Of a stretch of DNA of 64,000 nt, positions 1-12,600 are shown piece after piece. The position numbers and the translations under genes are program-made. The notes under the pieces were generated by a model, which was not told the DNA's origin, did not search any database, and saw only the letters and a program-made list of their open reading frames with translations. Origin of the DNA: Phytophthora quininea. Taxonomy: Eukaryota; Oomycota; Peronosporomycetes; Peronosporales; Peronosporaceae. The stretch lies in NCBI GenBank assembly GCA_011947345.1, contig JAAVTG010000302.1, positions 2,501-66,500 of the forward strand, in the 5' to 3' direction. The number at the start of each line of letters is the position of its first letter. Position 1 is the stretch's first letter.

Positions 1-65
1 GAATTCGAACGGCCAGTTCTCGTTCCCTGCGCCGTGGCGGATGATTCAGTGCACCATGTCGGGGA

Positions 66-1365
66 ATGCAGCTCCTGCTATTCACCCAGCTGTGGCTGTC
101 AGAGTGGACGGTGGAGGAAACGTCGGACGGCTCGGTGCTAAGACACAACTTCGTCAACCACAAGGTGAATGAAGTGACTGTGGACGGCACGTTCAGCATT
201 CGTTTGGTCATCGGTCTGCAGACATTGGCGCTGGTCGTGACGGCGTACTTGACGAGTGCTCGCGGCTGGTACAAAATCCACTGCGCATTCGTGTCGCCCT
301 GGTCCAAAACGATGAATGCGACGACGTCGTGCACAATTGCAAAGGTGGCGCGCAGCAGCTACAACTTTGTGCTGGCCGCGCAGATGATCTTGGCGATGAT
401 GCAATGGCGTAAGGAGTTGACGATCGATCTGCTCGTGGGGGCCGACACAAACCAAGCTGTACTGCGTGCGTTTGGATGCGGGACATTGGTGGTTGTGCTC
501 TCCATCAACATTGTGTTTGCTCGCGCTGGCGATCTCAAGATGCAAGAGATGGAGCCCAGCTTCGCACACGTCGTCGGCTTCATCACATCAGTCGTTCTGT
601 TTTTGATCAGCCGGGCCAAGTCGGTGGCCACTTCAACTCGAGCATTGCTCGCGAATGGGATGCACTCTGTCTCGGCAAATGAAGTGACCCAATACTCGGG
701 CTGTCGCGGGTCGTCCGTGTGTGCGATGCAGGTGTCCTTGCAGCTCTACGTCGTGGTCCTAATCGTCGTGATTGTTGCGACGACATTCGTCGGGCTGTCG
801 ATCCACGCCACGCTGCAGGCCTCTCTCCGAACGGGGACAAAAGTCGGGGCCAGCACCAACAGCGATGAATCCCAGCGACATTCAGTCACCACCAGCCCGC
901 TGTCGAGACCTCGTGAGCGAGCTCGATCTCATTCGTCCCTGAACACGTTCACGAGGTTCCTCGACGATCGATCACGGAGTACTGCGCTGTACGACTGCAG
1001 CACGGAGATTTACGTCCAAGGTACGGGAGATATTGTGCTGTCGACGCGCTCCCAGATCGAAGCGTGTGGGTTTGTGGTAGGGACAACGAATCCTCTTCCG
1101 GTATCGAGATCTCCCGCTCTTTCTGGTTGCACGAATGCTGCCGATTCAAGTGCTCAACTTCTTCAACATCACCGTCACGACGTATCAACTCCTCCCCACT
1201 GGGAACATGCTCAATGGCCGTGAAATCGTGTTCGTAGCGGACCAAGTTATCCATACGCATTGGTCGAGACTGAAAAGCGCACGGCTGGACTGGTTGCAAG
1301 GATATTACGGAGGAGAAGGCAGCGACTCACTCTACCCAACTTCAACGCACGAGCCGATCAACTAA
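66..1365 (+). CDS. Oomycete multi-pass membrane protein, 5' truncated and frameshifted
   Basis: The first reading frame (385 codons, to 1223) holds several hydrophobic segments, at about residues 45-65, 140-155, 165-180 and 225-245, separated by short loops. From 1135 a second frame continues with a soluble tail to the stop at 1365. The switch between frames near 1100 looks like a small indel. In the first frame a stop lies just upstream of the ATG at 66, and the family normally has more N-terminal sequence, so the 5' part is either outside the window or damaged. It resembles large families of uncharacterised membrane proteins in Phytophthora; no enzymatic motif is visible. Family assignment is from memory of that general pattern and is moderate to weak. 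Confidence 0.45.
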
Positions 1366-1471
1366 AGTTTTCTTGTCTGATCAGCGTCGTATCGTCGTGG
1401 CACGCGATACAAGATGCCGTCGTGTCCGATTTAAAATACAAGGAAGAACTTCACTTTTAAGTTTGCCCGCA

Positions 1472-2185
1472 ATGAGCATCAAGTATTTCTTCGTCGCCTG
1501 CTGTATCATCGTCGACTGCGCGATCTCCATCGGCCACGACGAAGTGCAGCCGATCGCTCAGCCGGAGCCAGTCACCGTCTCCGAAAAAGCTGCCGTCAAG
1601 TTCAAGCCCAGTCTTCTCATCCGCAATGGCTGCGAGCCGTACCCTGCTGTCAACGCTCTCGGAGAGATCAGCGGCGGACTGAAAGGAAGTGGCGGAACTG
1701 ACGGATGTGAGCGCCCTCCTTAGGGTCTCAAGTATACGGTCGATCGAGTTGGTTTAACGATGTCTGGGCCATCATGTACGCGTGGTATTTCCCGAAAGGA
1801 TTCCGTGGCGAATTCCCGTCGAGACGCCACGACTGGGCAAGTGCAGTCGTGTGGATCGACAACCCTGCACTGGAAACCCCCACGATTCTGGGGCTGTCGA
1901 TGGCCAGATCCGATACCGAATTCAGGACGAAAGCGCCAGCTCCAGAGTGGGCGATCGTGAACGACACCACCTCGAAAATCTACCGAGAACTGTCGTCGTA
2001 CTTTGGAGACCCCAAAATGAACTGCGACACGGCAATGGGGAGTTCAAGACCTCGTCATGTGGGACCAACTGAGCGAAGCAGCTCGGAATGCATTAACCAG
2101 CGCAGATTTCGGCGATGCAAAGGTCCCGTTCATCGACAGCGAGTTCACCAGCAGACTCGAAGATGCGTGGCCGTTGGAGTCGTGA
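1472..2185 (+). pseudogene. NLP (NPP1-like necrosis-inducing) gene, frame broken
   Basis: A secreted NPP1/NLP-family protein by resemblance: an N-terminal hydrophobic stretch at residues 4-17 is a likely signal peptide, followed by the C-x-(S/P)-YPAVNA region and the AIMYAWYFPK block. NLPs act outside the plant cell on its membrane. The frame shifts near 1715-1723, at a CCC run, and again near 2030-2045. The C-terminal part then runs in a third register to a stop at 2183-2185. The family heptapeptide GHRHDWE is also altered here: the first Gly, first His and last Glu are Ser, Arg and Ala. Altered motif plus two frame breaks favour a non-functional copy, though the breaks alone might be base-calling errors. 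Confidence 0.72.
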
Positions 2186-2377
2186 AAGGCTGAAGCAGAT
2201 CACCTTTTCATTGCTAGCTCTTCAAAACAGACTATTCATTTTACATATTCTAATCCTATACAAAAATATGTATAGCCGCTGGCTCTGGCCCGTGAATTAT
2301 TCGTTTTATAGCCTCAATTACTATTCGATATTCGCTTGGCCTCTCATCGTTCCCCACCACAACTTGTGTCAATCAAA

Positions 2378-4055
2378 ATGCGGTCACTCCTAACTCGCCG
2401 ACTCCGTCTTCGACCCCATGGCCAGACCGCGTTAATGTCCACAAATGGCGACACTAGGCCCCCTAAAATCGCTCTGACTGCCGCCGAGGACAACCTCTTC
2501 TCGTTCCTCGAGTACATCCAGAAGCTCTACACCCCCGACCCAACTCCGCGTGGCCGGCGGTTGGGTCCGAGACAAACTACAGGTGCCGAAAGCCAAGACA
2601 TCGACATCGCACTGGACAATATTCGAGGCAAGAGATTCGCTCGGTATGTCAACAAGTTCCAGAAGGAACGTAACTTGCCGGCCAGCTCGGTGGGGGTCGT
2701 CAAGGCCAACTCGGACAAGTCCAAGCACTTAGAAGTGGCGACTGTGACGATTGAAGGCTCTACCATTGATCTGGTACATCTTCGGGCGGAGGAATATTCC
2801 GACGGCAGTCGCGTCCCCGAAGTGACGTTTGCAACTCCAGAAGACGATGCCTCCAGAAGAGACTTGACCATCAACGCCATGTTCTTTAATCTCCATACGA
2901 GACAAGTGGAGGATTTCACAGGCAACGGCATTCAGGATCTAGAGGACGGAGTCATTCGAACGCCATTGGAACCGGTACAGACTTTTCTGGACGACCCGTT
3001 GCGAGTCTTACGGGCCTTGAGGTTCGCTTGTGAGTTCGGCTTCCAGTTGGACACGGATCTGGTCGACGCGGTGATGACGGAGAGGAGAATTGTCGGAGCC
3101 ATGAGGCGCAAAGTGAGTCGCGAACGGATCGGCATCGAAGTTAGGAAAATGCTGTCGGGAAAGACCCAGCGAGAGCGTTCAAGATGTTGGCGGACTTTGA
3201 TCTCTTAGAGCTAGTGTTTAATGATGCGCCTGGCCGCTTGGGCGAAGGAGAGCACGTTGATGTGGCGGGGAATGACTTCCAGTACGTGCCTCGCGAGTGG
3301 ACTGAGCCGATTCAACAGCGCGCGTTCCGCTTCCTGAGCTACCTACAGCAGAGTCGCCTCGCCATTGCCAACTGCCAGATCGGCAACGTGGAAGCTACGG
3401 CTGCGATCTTCACGCCGCTGATCCTGTCGACGCTGCCTGTGATTACCCCTGACAACGACCCGAATTTAAGTCCTCCGTCTGGTGACCCAGGGATGGCTTT
3501 CGGAGGCATTGCGGAGAAAGACATTATTGAGCGCACTTGGATTTCTACACCGTCGAGAAACTCTCCTCAAGACTTTAGACACCGTCGAGGTCGTCGAGAT
3601 GCTCAAAGTGCACGTCAAGTGGCCCAAACCTGCTGGCAAGAAAGTTGCGTTGGTCCTTGAAGCGATTCTGACGTATCCTGAAGTGCAGCAGAACACACAG
3701 GACACTGAGCGTACCGGCGTTAAGCACTGGCTGCAGCGTGGATGACTCAATATAAGGACGTTGTGGCCCCAGCACTGACGATTCTGACCGCTGACCGCAA
3801 TTCGGAGGCTGCGAGTGATGATGAAGCACAGGAAGACATGCTGAGAGCTCATCTGAATCTGGCAGCTTCGTACAACACTGACGCGCAGAGCCGGCGAGTG
3901 GACGGCAAGGTCGTGCAGACGAAGCTCGGACGTGACGCAAAGCAGAACATTGCGAGGGCACTGCGAGTGCTGCAGGTGTGGGAAATGGTTCATCCGGTGG
4001 AAGCGAAGACGAAGAGTTGGCGTTTTTGGATCGATTAGCGCCACAGCTGAGCTGA
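2378..4055 (+). CDS. CCA-adding tRNA nucleotidyltransferase, frame interrupted
   Basis: Adds or repairs the 3' CCA of tRNAs; the Arg-rich N-terminus (residues 1-12) fits a mitochondrial or dual-targeted form. The class II nucleotidyltransferase core is clear: GGWVRDK near 2553, DIDIALD near 2598, the RRDLTINAMF signature near 2857, and FLDDPLRVLRALRFA near 2985. The helical C-terminal half continues in other registers to a stop at about 4053-4055. GGWVRDK lies in a different frame from DIDIALD, and one extra G near 2592 would reconnect that junction. Further breaks occur near 3180, 3540, 3741 and 4000, several next to short base runs, so sequence error is more likely than decay. Symbol omitted because naming varies. 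Confidence 0.8.
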
Positions 4056-4499
4056 GTCGCGTTAGCAAACTGAATAGTCTTTGCAATTTGCTCGCTCAAC
4101 CTCTGCTTGTGGTTCATCAAGGCCAGGAGGAAATTGCTCTCCATTCGAAGTATGGTCGTCAGAGTGTCAGCCCTGAGTAGATATCGATGCCCAAATGGAA
4201 AAGCATTGTGACGATGGAAATGAGCAGCTTTTCTCGGTGCGATTCAGGTGTATTACACGGTGTCGGACTCGACCTATCCTGCTCAACATGAAGAAGCCAT
4301 GCACGGCCTTTTGCATGGCATCAAGTGTCGCCATGGACCATGAGCAGCTTCTCGCAGTTGCGACGGTATCAGTTGGAAGAGTCCCAGTGGGGTGAAGAGT
4401 AGTTCGGAGGTGCTTTACGCAGGCAAAGTCTGGCTTTACTCAAACTGTCGAAGGGGACCAAGCTCAGGACATTTGCTTTGGCTAGACTTTGACGTCGCG

Positions 4500-5830
4500 G
4501 GCAACGTCAAAGGAAAATGCAGGTCTGCGACGACGCTATGGGCGCTTCTGGAGCTTATTCGAGAAGGTCTTCTTCTCAGCCTGCCCAGGAGCAGCGAGGA
4601 AGACGTTCAAGTGGTAGACGGCACTGCACTTGGCGGTGTGGCGCGGTCATGTCCAAGCTGTGGAGCTCCTCGCGAACGAGGGAGCAGACATCGAACGACA
4701 GGACCAGGTAGGCTGCCACAACAGCAAAACCCACCAGACCAGGGACTACCTAACTCGACACATTGCAGACCGGCATGACGGCGCTGCAGATTGACGTCAT
4801 GCGCATCTGTCTGCAGACAATGAGACCGACGACGCTGCGTCGATCGCAGCGCATCAACGTCCGATCTCAGTCGAGGTGAGCCGTCACGGTACTAGAGGAA
4901 CCCGTGATTGCCGTTCAGAAGGATTTGGTTATTGTAGCTGGCCCTGTCCAAGCGGACACAGGAGCGAGATCGATCTTCGTACCGAGCCATGAACACGAGA
5001 GTGCTAGAGCTGCTGCTCGACAACGGCGCATGTGTGAAGCAGGCGAACGAGGTACGAGATACTGGAGATCGAAACTGGTCTTGGAACGGGGCTCAGCAAA
5101 GGTTCGACTTGTTTGGGTCTTGCTTAGACTGGAGACACACCGCTGCTGCACGCCGTCGAGTTTGGAGTCATTAAGCACGTGGCCCATGGAGCCGACGTCC
5201 ACGCTCAAGACCGAGCTGGACGCAGCCCCATGGACATCGCCGGCGAGTATGGGTTCGTAGACATCGTGAATGCGCTCGCGGACAAGTGCCCGGAGTTGGT
5301 CACCAGTGTCGGAAGGCCTTATGTGCCCTCAAATTCTCGATTCGCGGCAGCGAATTAAGGGGGCTCTTGTTGTGGCATTTAGTTTGGAGGCCGCTTGCTG
5401 TGCACCGCGGCCGAGTGCGACGCCCAAGCGTGCGCACTGTTCCTCCTCGACCAAGGCGTCTCCCTCGACTGGAAAGATGGCAACGGTGACAATGTGATGC
5501 AAGTCGCTTGCTCCCGCGGTCGCTCGGAGATTCTGCAGCTCTTATTACGGCACAACATCTCAAGCAATGGCAAGCCTGTCGATGTTGGTGAGATTTTGCA
5601 GGTGCGGCAGCTCTAAAGCATCGTCTCATCAACATGGACGAGCTCAGCAACTGCTTGCACGTTATCCGGGTATGCTTTGACGAATTGGTGTTGCGTTGGG
5701 TGGATCTAATAACTTCTCCCTCTAGAACTATCATTTCCCAGTGTTTGTGAAGGTGCCGGCGCACTTAACATTCATGGAAGTGCTGATCCGGGCCAGCGCC
5801 AAGTTCGACTTCCCCACCAAGCAGAGTCAC
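4500..5830 (+). CDS. Ankyrin-repeat protein, multi-exon, frame unclear
   Basis: Several ankyrin-type helices are readable in different frames: a TALHLAVWRGH-like repeat near 4620-4700, one with TRVLELLLDNGA near 4990-5040, one ending in GYFGFVDI-like helices near 5140-5290, and one with ALFLLDQGVSLDW near 5395-5560. Between them are plausible short introns, for example GTAGGC...TTGCAG after 4707. A later exon starts with MDELSNCLHVIR at 5634 and is spliced across GTATGC...CTCTAG (about 5670-5726). The 3' end is not certain; a helical reading frame near 5930-6213 could be a further exon. Ankyrin repeats mediate protein contacts. Exon borders are approximate. It could be the 5' part of the TIR gene downstream, but a relic NLP lies between them on the other strand. 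Confidence 0.55.
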
Positions 5831-6449
5831 GACTCGGTAGCGCTTTGGTGGTGTCATTTTGTTTGCCGTGGAACTCGAGCTCACAACTCGTTATGAGTTG
5901 GCAAGTTGTCCCGCTTCTAGTTTCTTGGCTAATACATGCCGCACCAACGGGAGTGGGGTCGTTACTTTTGGATCTCGTGAGCTCGGGTTGTATTCATGAT
6001 GCCGTGAGTCTCTTGCCAGCTTCGTTGCTGCTCGAAAGGCTCATCAGTCGTTGCGGATCTTCGTTACAACAGCTCGGCCATGTTGTCTTGGCCCTCACGT
6101 GGGAGGAATATGTCCACGAGGCGCTTCTATTAGTGCAACTGCTGCTTTTCACGCCGAAGTCGTCAGATACCAAGCAGGAAAGGCTCGCAACGGTTTCATG
6201 GGATGACTTGTGATCGATTTTCGCCTGTGTAAGCCCTTGTCGTCTTGGAGCTGTGGATGCAGCAGTTTGACACCAATTTGGTGACGCGAACTCTGCTGAT
6301 TGATGCACTGAGCTGCTAATGTCTGTCTGGTAGCGATGCGCCAGGTTTGTATCGGTTTGCTCTCCGTTTTCACTGCCCACTACGCGAAAGTAAATGCACG
6401 GTGGATTTTACAACTGAAAGTGTCCGCCATGCTTTGATTCTGCATCGAG
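5831..6449. other. Unassigned stretch
   Basis: A plus-strand frame ending at 6213 reads as a helical, leucine-rich peptide and might be a 3' exon of the ankyrin gene. Nothing else here has a recognisable motif, and no promoter or terminator signal stands out. Confidence 0.4.
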
Positions 6450-6850
6450 CTACAGTGGGTAAGCCTTCTCGAGTCTTTCGGTGAACTCGTCATCACTGAA
6501 GGAGACTTTGGCTCGGCCAAAATCCGTGCTGCTCGAGCTGCATCCGGAAGTCGTTCCCACATAATAAGATCCTAAAATTCCCTCCCATGAGGGTGGAGTC
6601 CATGAAGGGTTGTCCCTGTCAAGAAGCCCTTGGGGAAGTACCAGGCGTACATGATGGCCCAGACGTCTTGGTGCCAAGCTGCTCATCTGGAAACTTGAGA
6701 CCCCCGCACAGCGTCCGTGCAGCCGTCCGTCTAACTTGTCGGCTGAGTCCGCCACTGGTTTCACCCGCGGCGTTCACAGCCGGGTATGAGACGCAGCCGT
6801 CTCTGATGGACAGCATTGTTTTGAGCTTGATCTGGTTGAGGAGTAGGCTG
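6450..6850 (-). pseudogene. NLP relic with internal deletion
   Basis: Read on the minus strand, the segment starts with the NLP pattern of a Cys followed by YPAVNA and a Gly-rich turn (about 6770-6816). It passes through the tyrosine/proline block before the heptapeptide and then jumps, near 6560-6590, to the typical NLP C-terminus (FGRAKV...DEFTERLEKA) ending at 6450. The central part that would hold the GHRHDWE motif and metal-site residues is missing, and the pieces lie in more than one frame. The signal peptide region is not recognisable. It is therefore a deletion relic, not a coding gene. It lies antisense between the ankyrin and TIR genes. Confidence 0.75.
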
Positions 6851-7299
6851 CACCTTGTCGTGGTAACGTCGGCTGAAAGAAGAGCGACGCTATCGGCAAG
6901 GAAGAGCGTTCGGAAGGCCTTGGTATGGTGAACACCTCGGTCTTGTTGGGTTGATTGTCAAGTGAACTCCAGTTGCTTCCCAGAGCTCGAGCCGTCCCCA
7001 TTCCTAAAGCAAACCTCTCCATTCCTGCCTGCGTGCGATGGAGACTCCTGGAATTCACCACGGACATGGCACCTTTTGTCGGGCATCATCTACTGCAACG
7101 GATATAAGAACATACCCGTGATTTCAGTTCAGACCATGAGGTAGCAGTTTACGGGGCCAAATTGTTTATGAAGACCCACAGAAGACACGATGACGGGACT
7201 GCAATCTGTAGTTTTGTCAGGCTGTGATGTACTTACCGTTGTCCAACTCTTCCCCTTCTCTGAAGTGATTGTCCGGTATTTCTGCATCGCAGAAGAGAC

Positions 7300-9607
7300 A
7301 TGCCGTTGAACATGAACCACCTCGAGCCCAAATCGGGTCTTATCAACAGCAACTTCTTGTCGGTAAATTTGGGGAGTTTAATGGCGCGGAGTTGCCTTCC
7401 ACTTGCAAAAAGCAATGGGGGTGCTGCTTCGACCAGTGTGGACGGCGATGGTGATAAACTCCGCGCGATATTGGTGTGTCACAGTTCACAAGAAAATGTT
7501 TTGCGGGAGCACTCGCCAGAGCTGGCATTGACCACGAGATCGTGATCATCACGGATTCTTATCCCCACGACCGACAACAACGCGCGAATTTGCTATCCCG
7601 AGTCCACGCGGCGTTTATCGCCGTCGAGTCATCGCTCCAGCAGAGCTCCGAGCTCATCGAAACTGTGTCGTATCTGAAGGACCAGCGCAAGACGGTCATT
7701 TCGGGACCGCTGACGTTTTATTCGATACCGTCAGGAGCTATCGGAGCCATCTGCCTCGCACTCGGTCAGTGGGATCCGCTACTTTTCGCCACTCCAGACC
7801 GGATCGAGCACTGGGCAACGCAGTACGAGCTTCTCCGGAACTCTGAGGACAGTCAAGAAAACGCATTCCAAGTGACAACCGAGAACGAGCTAGCAGCGGA
7901 TGCGAATGCGAATGCTTCTTCACAAATATTCTTCGTCTACTGCAAAGACGACGGTGGGGAATCCGATCAGATCGTCGATCTATTCGCACACAATCGACGT
8001 GTACCTGGTGATGTTTTCTTGTCGGGCGAAGTCTCAATTTGCCAACACGACTTAACAAACGACCTGGCAGCGCTTGGCACCGCGAGTGTAGTCGTGTTTA
8101 TCATCACGGAGGCGTGCACCACCGACGACGACGCGGCAAAGCGTTTTCGACAGCTCTTTGAACTTGCTTTATCCTGGAACAAGCCCCTGCTGCCGATCAA
8201 GGAGCAACGGGCTTCACTTCATGGGTGGCTTGGTTTGGCCATGGCCGGAAGACTTTGGTACCAGGTTGATGCGAACGCTCTTGAGCTTGTTAGCACGCCG
8301 TACGCAGACATCCCAAACTGTCCATGCAAAGTGAAGGACTCGTGTCTGGCCACAGACTTCGTCTTGTGTGCAAATGGCTTGTTGAGTACCCCGCAGAGAA
8401 CGCTTGAGCACTCGCAAATCGCTTCTCGTGAAGGAGCTGCGCTACAAATTTTCAAGGAGAGAGCTCAAGTGCTTGGATTGCCCGTTGATGAAGTCTCATC
8501 GATCTGCTCTCGTGTCGAAGAACTCATTGGTGGGTCTTCTGCGTCCGATCTCCACGACCTGCTCGGAATTGCAACGACTCATGAGGCTGTTGAAGTCGAA
8601 GCTACACAGCCTCAATCTCACCCCGAACCAAAGGGTTTACTCCCCGATGAGGAATCGGAAAGCACTTCCCCCAGCCACTTGCAGATATCCACTACGATGT
8701 CACTCGGACAGGTTTTAAACCTCCACCAGCAGTGCTAGACACGGACGGTCTTCCGGTTGTCGGTTTGCAACTGGATGCCATGTTTTCGTATCAGTGGGGC
8801 TCGCAGCAGAAAGTATTGGATATTCATCAGCAAGGCCAAGTCCACAGCCTTCGTGCGTGGTTCGACGTGTACGGTCACATGCAGGGTAACGTGAACTCGG
8901 CGATGGCTGCCGCAGTGGAAAGCGTGGCGTGTATGGTGGTCTTCCTCACGAAAGCTTACCTCGGGTCTGTGAATTGCCGCCTTGAGTTCGAGTATGCTGC
9001 TCGCTGTAGAAAGCCCATGATCTTCGCGTTTTTGGAGGACCCAGAGACGCTCGAACTACCCGCGTGGGTCGTCGCAGTGGCAGGCACCGACTCGTTCAAC
9101 GTGTATCCGAATTTGATACGCGAATCCTCTGAAAACCAGAGTCAAGTGCTGGCACTAGATATGAACGCTCATCGTGTTCACGGAGTCCCGACGACTGCAG
9201 TATTACTCGGTGCAATCCGACGTCTAGCAGCCTGGCGGTCACAGTCTCCGCTACCGATCGTGTATGATGGCAGTTTGCGGTTGTACGCCACAACGAGTGC
9301 ACTTCATCACGCTCTAACGGGAGCAGAAACCTCAAATGCTGACGATGAAACAGCCAGTCGATCCATGTCAACATTGTGCACTCGATGCGGTGCGCCGTAC
9401 TCTCTCGATGTTCCTGCTAGTCTCGAGGGATGTCGACGACACTCTGGGTACTATCTCGGCGGAAGTTTGATTGCAGGACGGTGGGTGTGCTGCCAGGAAA
9501 CCGACAAGAATGGTCCTGGATGTCAACCGTCTCAACACATGAGCGAAGACCGAACCTGGACGACGGATCCTTCCTACGGCACGCACACGTATGAGCCCAA
9601 CCCGTAG
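7300..9607 (+). CDS. Triple-TIR protein with CHORD-like zinc tail
   Basis: Three TIR-like units follow each other. Unit 1 begins with AILVCHSSQENVL (near 7468), unit 2 with IFFVYCKDDGGESDQI (near 7927) and unit 3 with DAMFSYQWGSQQKV (near 8776). Unit 3 carries the WFDVYG, VVFLTKAYLGS and CRLEFEYA elements of a canonical TIR fold. The C-terminus (9376-9604) has a C-x2-C...C-x2-H...W-x-CC...GC...H pattern reminiscent of CHORD zinc domains. Frame changes near 7505 and near 8690; both junctions reconnect to in-register family-like sequence, so one gene is inferred. TIR domains signal or cleave NAD; CHORD domains bind zinc and chaperones. Unit 1 is the most diverged. The start at 7300 is the first in-frame ATG and is uncertain. 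Confidence 0.7.
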
Positions 9608-12600
9608 GGAGAAGTCTCAGCAGCCCGTAGCAATATATATATTCTTACAATGACCACCAAGATTTATGATCGATAACGTGTGTACTTTGGCCGCTTGGAC
9701 CCTCTCATTGCAAACCGTTCTCGCTCGACCACAAGCCACTAGAGTGTAGTTGTCCTTCACAATGACATTTTGCGTTCAAGCGGAGGCCTGACGAGATCAA
9801 TTCTCCAGACCCACAACTCGATATCAGCAGTGGCTATCTACCCTTTCATGCATGCTGAGGGGCAAGTCGATGATGGTTTAGAGCTTGGCGGGTGGCCCAA
9901 TTCCTCTAGAGGCAGAGCGATAGTGAAATTCGTTTGATTAATTGGTTATTTGGGCTTCACGTGCTGCTATGCTGATGAAAGTCAAGCAAATAATTAATTA
10001 TTCGAACGCGGAGTCCAGACCCGATGTCGAGGGTATTCTGCTTTTCTCTGGAGGTAGAACGATGCCCCAATCGATCAAGGGTGATTACCAACTTGCTGTG
10101 GTTCAGCCGAAATTCTTCAGCATGCCGTAGTAAGAATTTCCAGTGCCGCTTGAAAGAGTCCACTAGGAGCTTTAACTGTAGTGTCCTCAAAGTAAATTTC
10201 GTCACGTAGCCGCGTGAAAGGCGACTACCAGTCGTATCCAGACACACCATAGCAATTGTACTTCCTGCTGCTGAGTTTGCCATGCTTTTGCCACCGTGAC
10301 CAAATGCTGTTCCACAGTACTGCCAGCTTTGGACACAAGAAGAAACAGCGCTCGGCTGTCTCTATCGCCAACTTCAGAGGTAGAGGCTGTGGGGTGGCCA
10401 TCCGAGAGCGAATACTAAATTATTCCAACGGGGATGTTCTTGTTGCGGGCAATGTGGCGCTGGTCGAGCACGATGCGGTCGACTCCGATGATCATACGCT
10501 GCGTTCCAACCCGAATTACGGCGATCTGCAAGAGCTAATACTAGTACTGTGGAGCGAGCTCTCAACGACGCGAGTTTCGACTTAGCAGTGGTGCCATTCA
10601 AAGACAGCGCTATCATGGCAGGCCCGTTGGAAGCGACCAAGCGTGTTAGTGTCTAACTCACCACTAACTCGGTAAAAACGCACAACCTGCACGGCTGCTA
10701 CAATACACAGCGTTCCTGTCATATTCAGGCGCGTCACACGAAGGCGAGTACGTCAGACTCCACCGCATTGATCGCGTTAGGAGCCCCCGCGACATTGCTC
10801 CAAAAGTCGATCCTTCCGATGCCACAATCGCCTGCAATGCGACGGCGTCCCAGCCCTGAAGCACCTTGTGTTGAGCAATTGACACTCTCTCGGACTAAGA
10901 CGAGTCGTCGAGCAAAGATGTCGCCGAACTGCACGCCGCCGCGAGGCTTTCCATTCCGGACGCACTCGTGTCACCGATACATCAAGGCCACGCACGGATC
11001 ATTCCGCCGCGGCAAAAGACCACCAAATTGCCACACAGTCGGAAAACCGTCACTAGGGACAGTTTGCTGGTAATCTCAAGACACGCTGAGAATTTCGTCC
11101 AAGGCGTTGCAAAGCTTCCTGCCCCCATCGAAATGCTTCCTTTGCCAGACTTGCCAACAGGTGGGCAATTGCAACGGCGTGTTTGTCGCTTGTGATCATC
11201 TCGTGTCGATACCTGCATGCGCTTTCTGAAGCAGCTGTGGCGACTTCGTATGGTATGATCGGAGCTAACTTCCACATCTTTCTTGCGTCTCTCGTTGTCC
11301 GAGCAATTGCCGGCCAAGCGAAGCCGTTCCTGGCGGATTTGGCACGAAGGACGATGCCAGACCAAGAGATGTTGAGAGCAAACGAAGCTTTCGTTGAGCA
11401 AACCGCGTAGATAGGCAAATGCCTAGTGGCGGTAGGTAGATGCATCTCGTTCATCTAACCAGCAGAGAGCTTATCACGTGCAGCGTACGGAGTCACTGAG
11501 ACGTCTCTACAGCTTCGTTAGGGTAGGATGGAGCTCAGTGAGCTTTCACATCTCGCAACTGCAGCGGCCGCACCGCCACACACTCGAGTGGAGAAACGAG
11601 ACCCCGCAATGCCCGGCGGATCGGCAGTGCTCATCAAGGAGGGACCTCCTCGACTCGAGCAGGATAGGCCATCTCGGATATCCGGATGTGCAGTGGCATG
11701 GCCGTCGTGGTCGTCGTGCTGCCGGCGCGCTTCAACACGCCGTCACTTTGTCGATCGAGCCCCATCTTCGCGAAAACGCGGGGGTAATGCTCGTTCGAGG
11801 TCGACTGGACGCTCGGCACGGCGCCGTCTGCAGACAATCGCTGCATTGCGACAACCTGCAACGTATTGTAAGGCAATGCAAGTGTCCCTATCAGTAGCGT
11901 TGCTACCGATTGACTCAGCTTCACTCCGAAGCATGTGCTGTTGTTTGTGATCTGCCGTCGCCATGAGCTTGCTCGCTCGTCGCCGCCCTCGAGCCCCTGG
12001 CCGCCCCTTCTTCTTCTTCATCTTTCGACCTCCTCATCGTTGACTCTGCATCGCAGCCTTGCAGAGAAAGTTGGTTGGGGCAGTCCCGCCCCACCACCAC
12101 TGCTCTTTGCGTCGGTGCATGGATGTACTCAGCGGACACGGCTATTTCTCCAGTGGGGCGATCAAAGACCAGCCCCGCGACTGCGAGCCACACGCGGACT
12201 CGTTGCCTAACGCGTGGCAAAAACGCTGTTTGGCGACTTGGTCAGATCGGAACGACTTATGCAATCGTGCACGCCTCGTCGGACCGCGTCCCGGCAGCCC
12301 CCGGAGCTCTTGCCGTTGCTGCGAGGGCTGCAGCGAAACGCAGAGCAATTACCGTCGTCCCGCACCCTACGCCAACCGGACGCTTTGCCCACGGTCTCTC
12401 GTAACGGTGCGGACTGACTGATGCGACGCAATGCCCACCACCAATCAGTCACACCAAGCAGCTCTACAATACTCGGAACGGTGTCGACAATCGAATCAAG
12501 TCGAGCATTGTGCGCGTCGGGCACCGAAGTCTGCGGCGTTCGAGTGTCCGCTGTGCATCTCGTTTAACACGGCGGCTATGCGATTGAACGTCCGCAGCTG

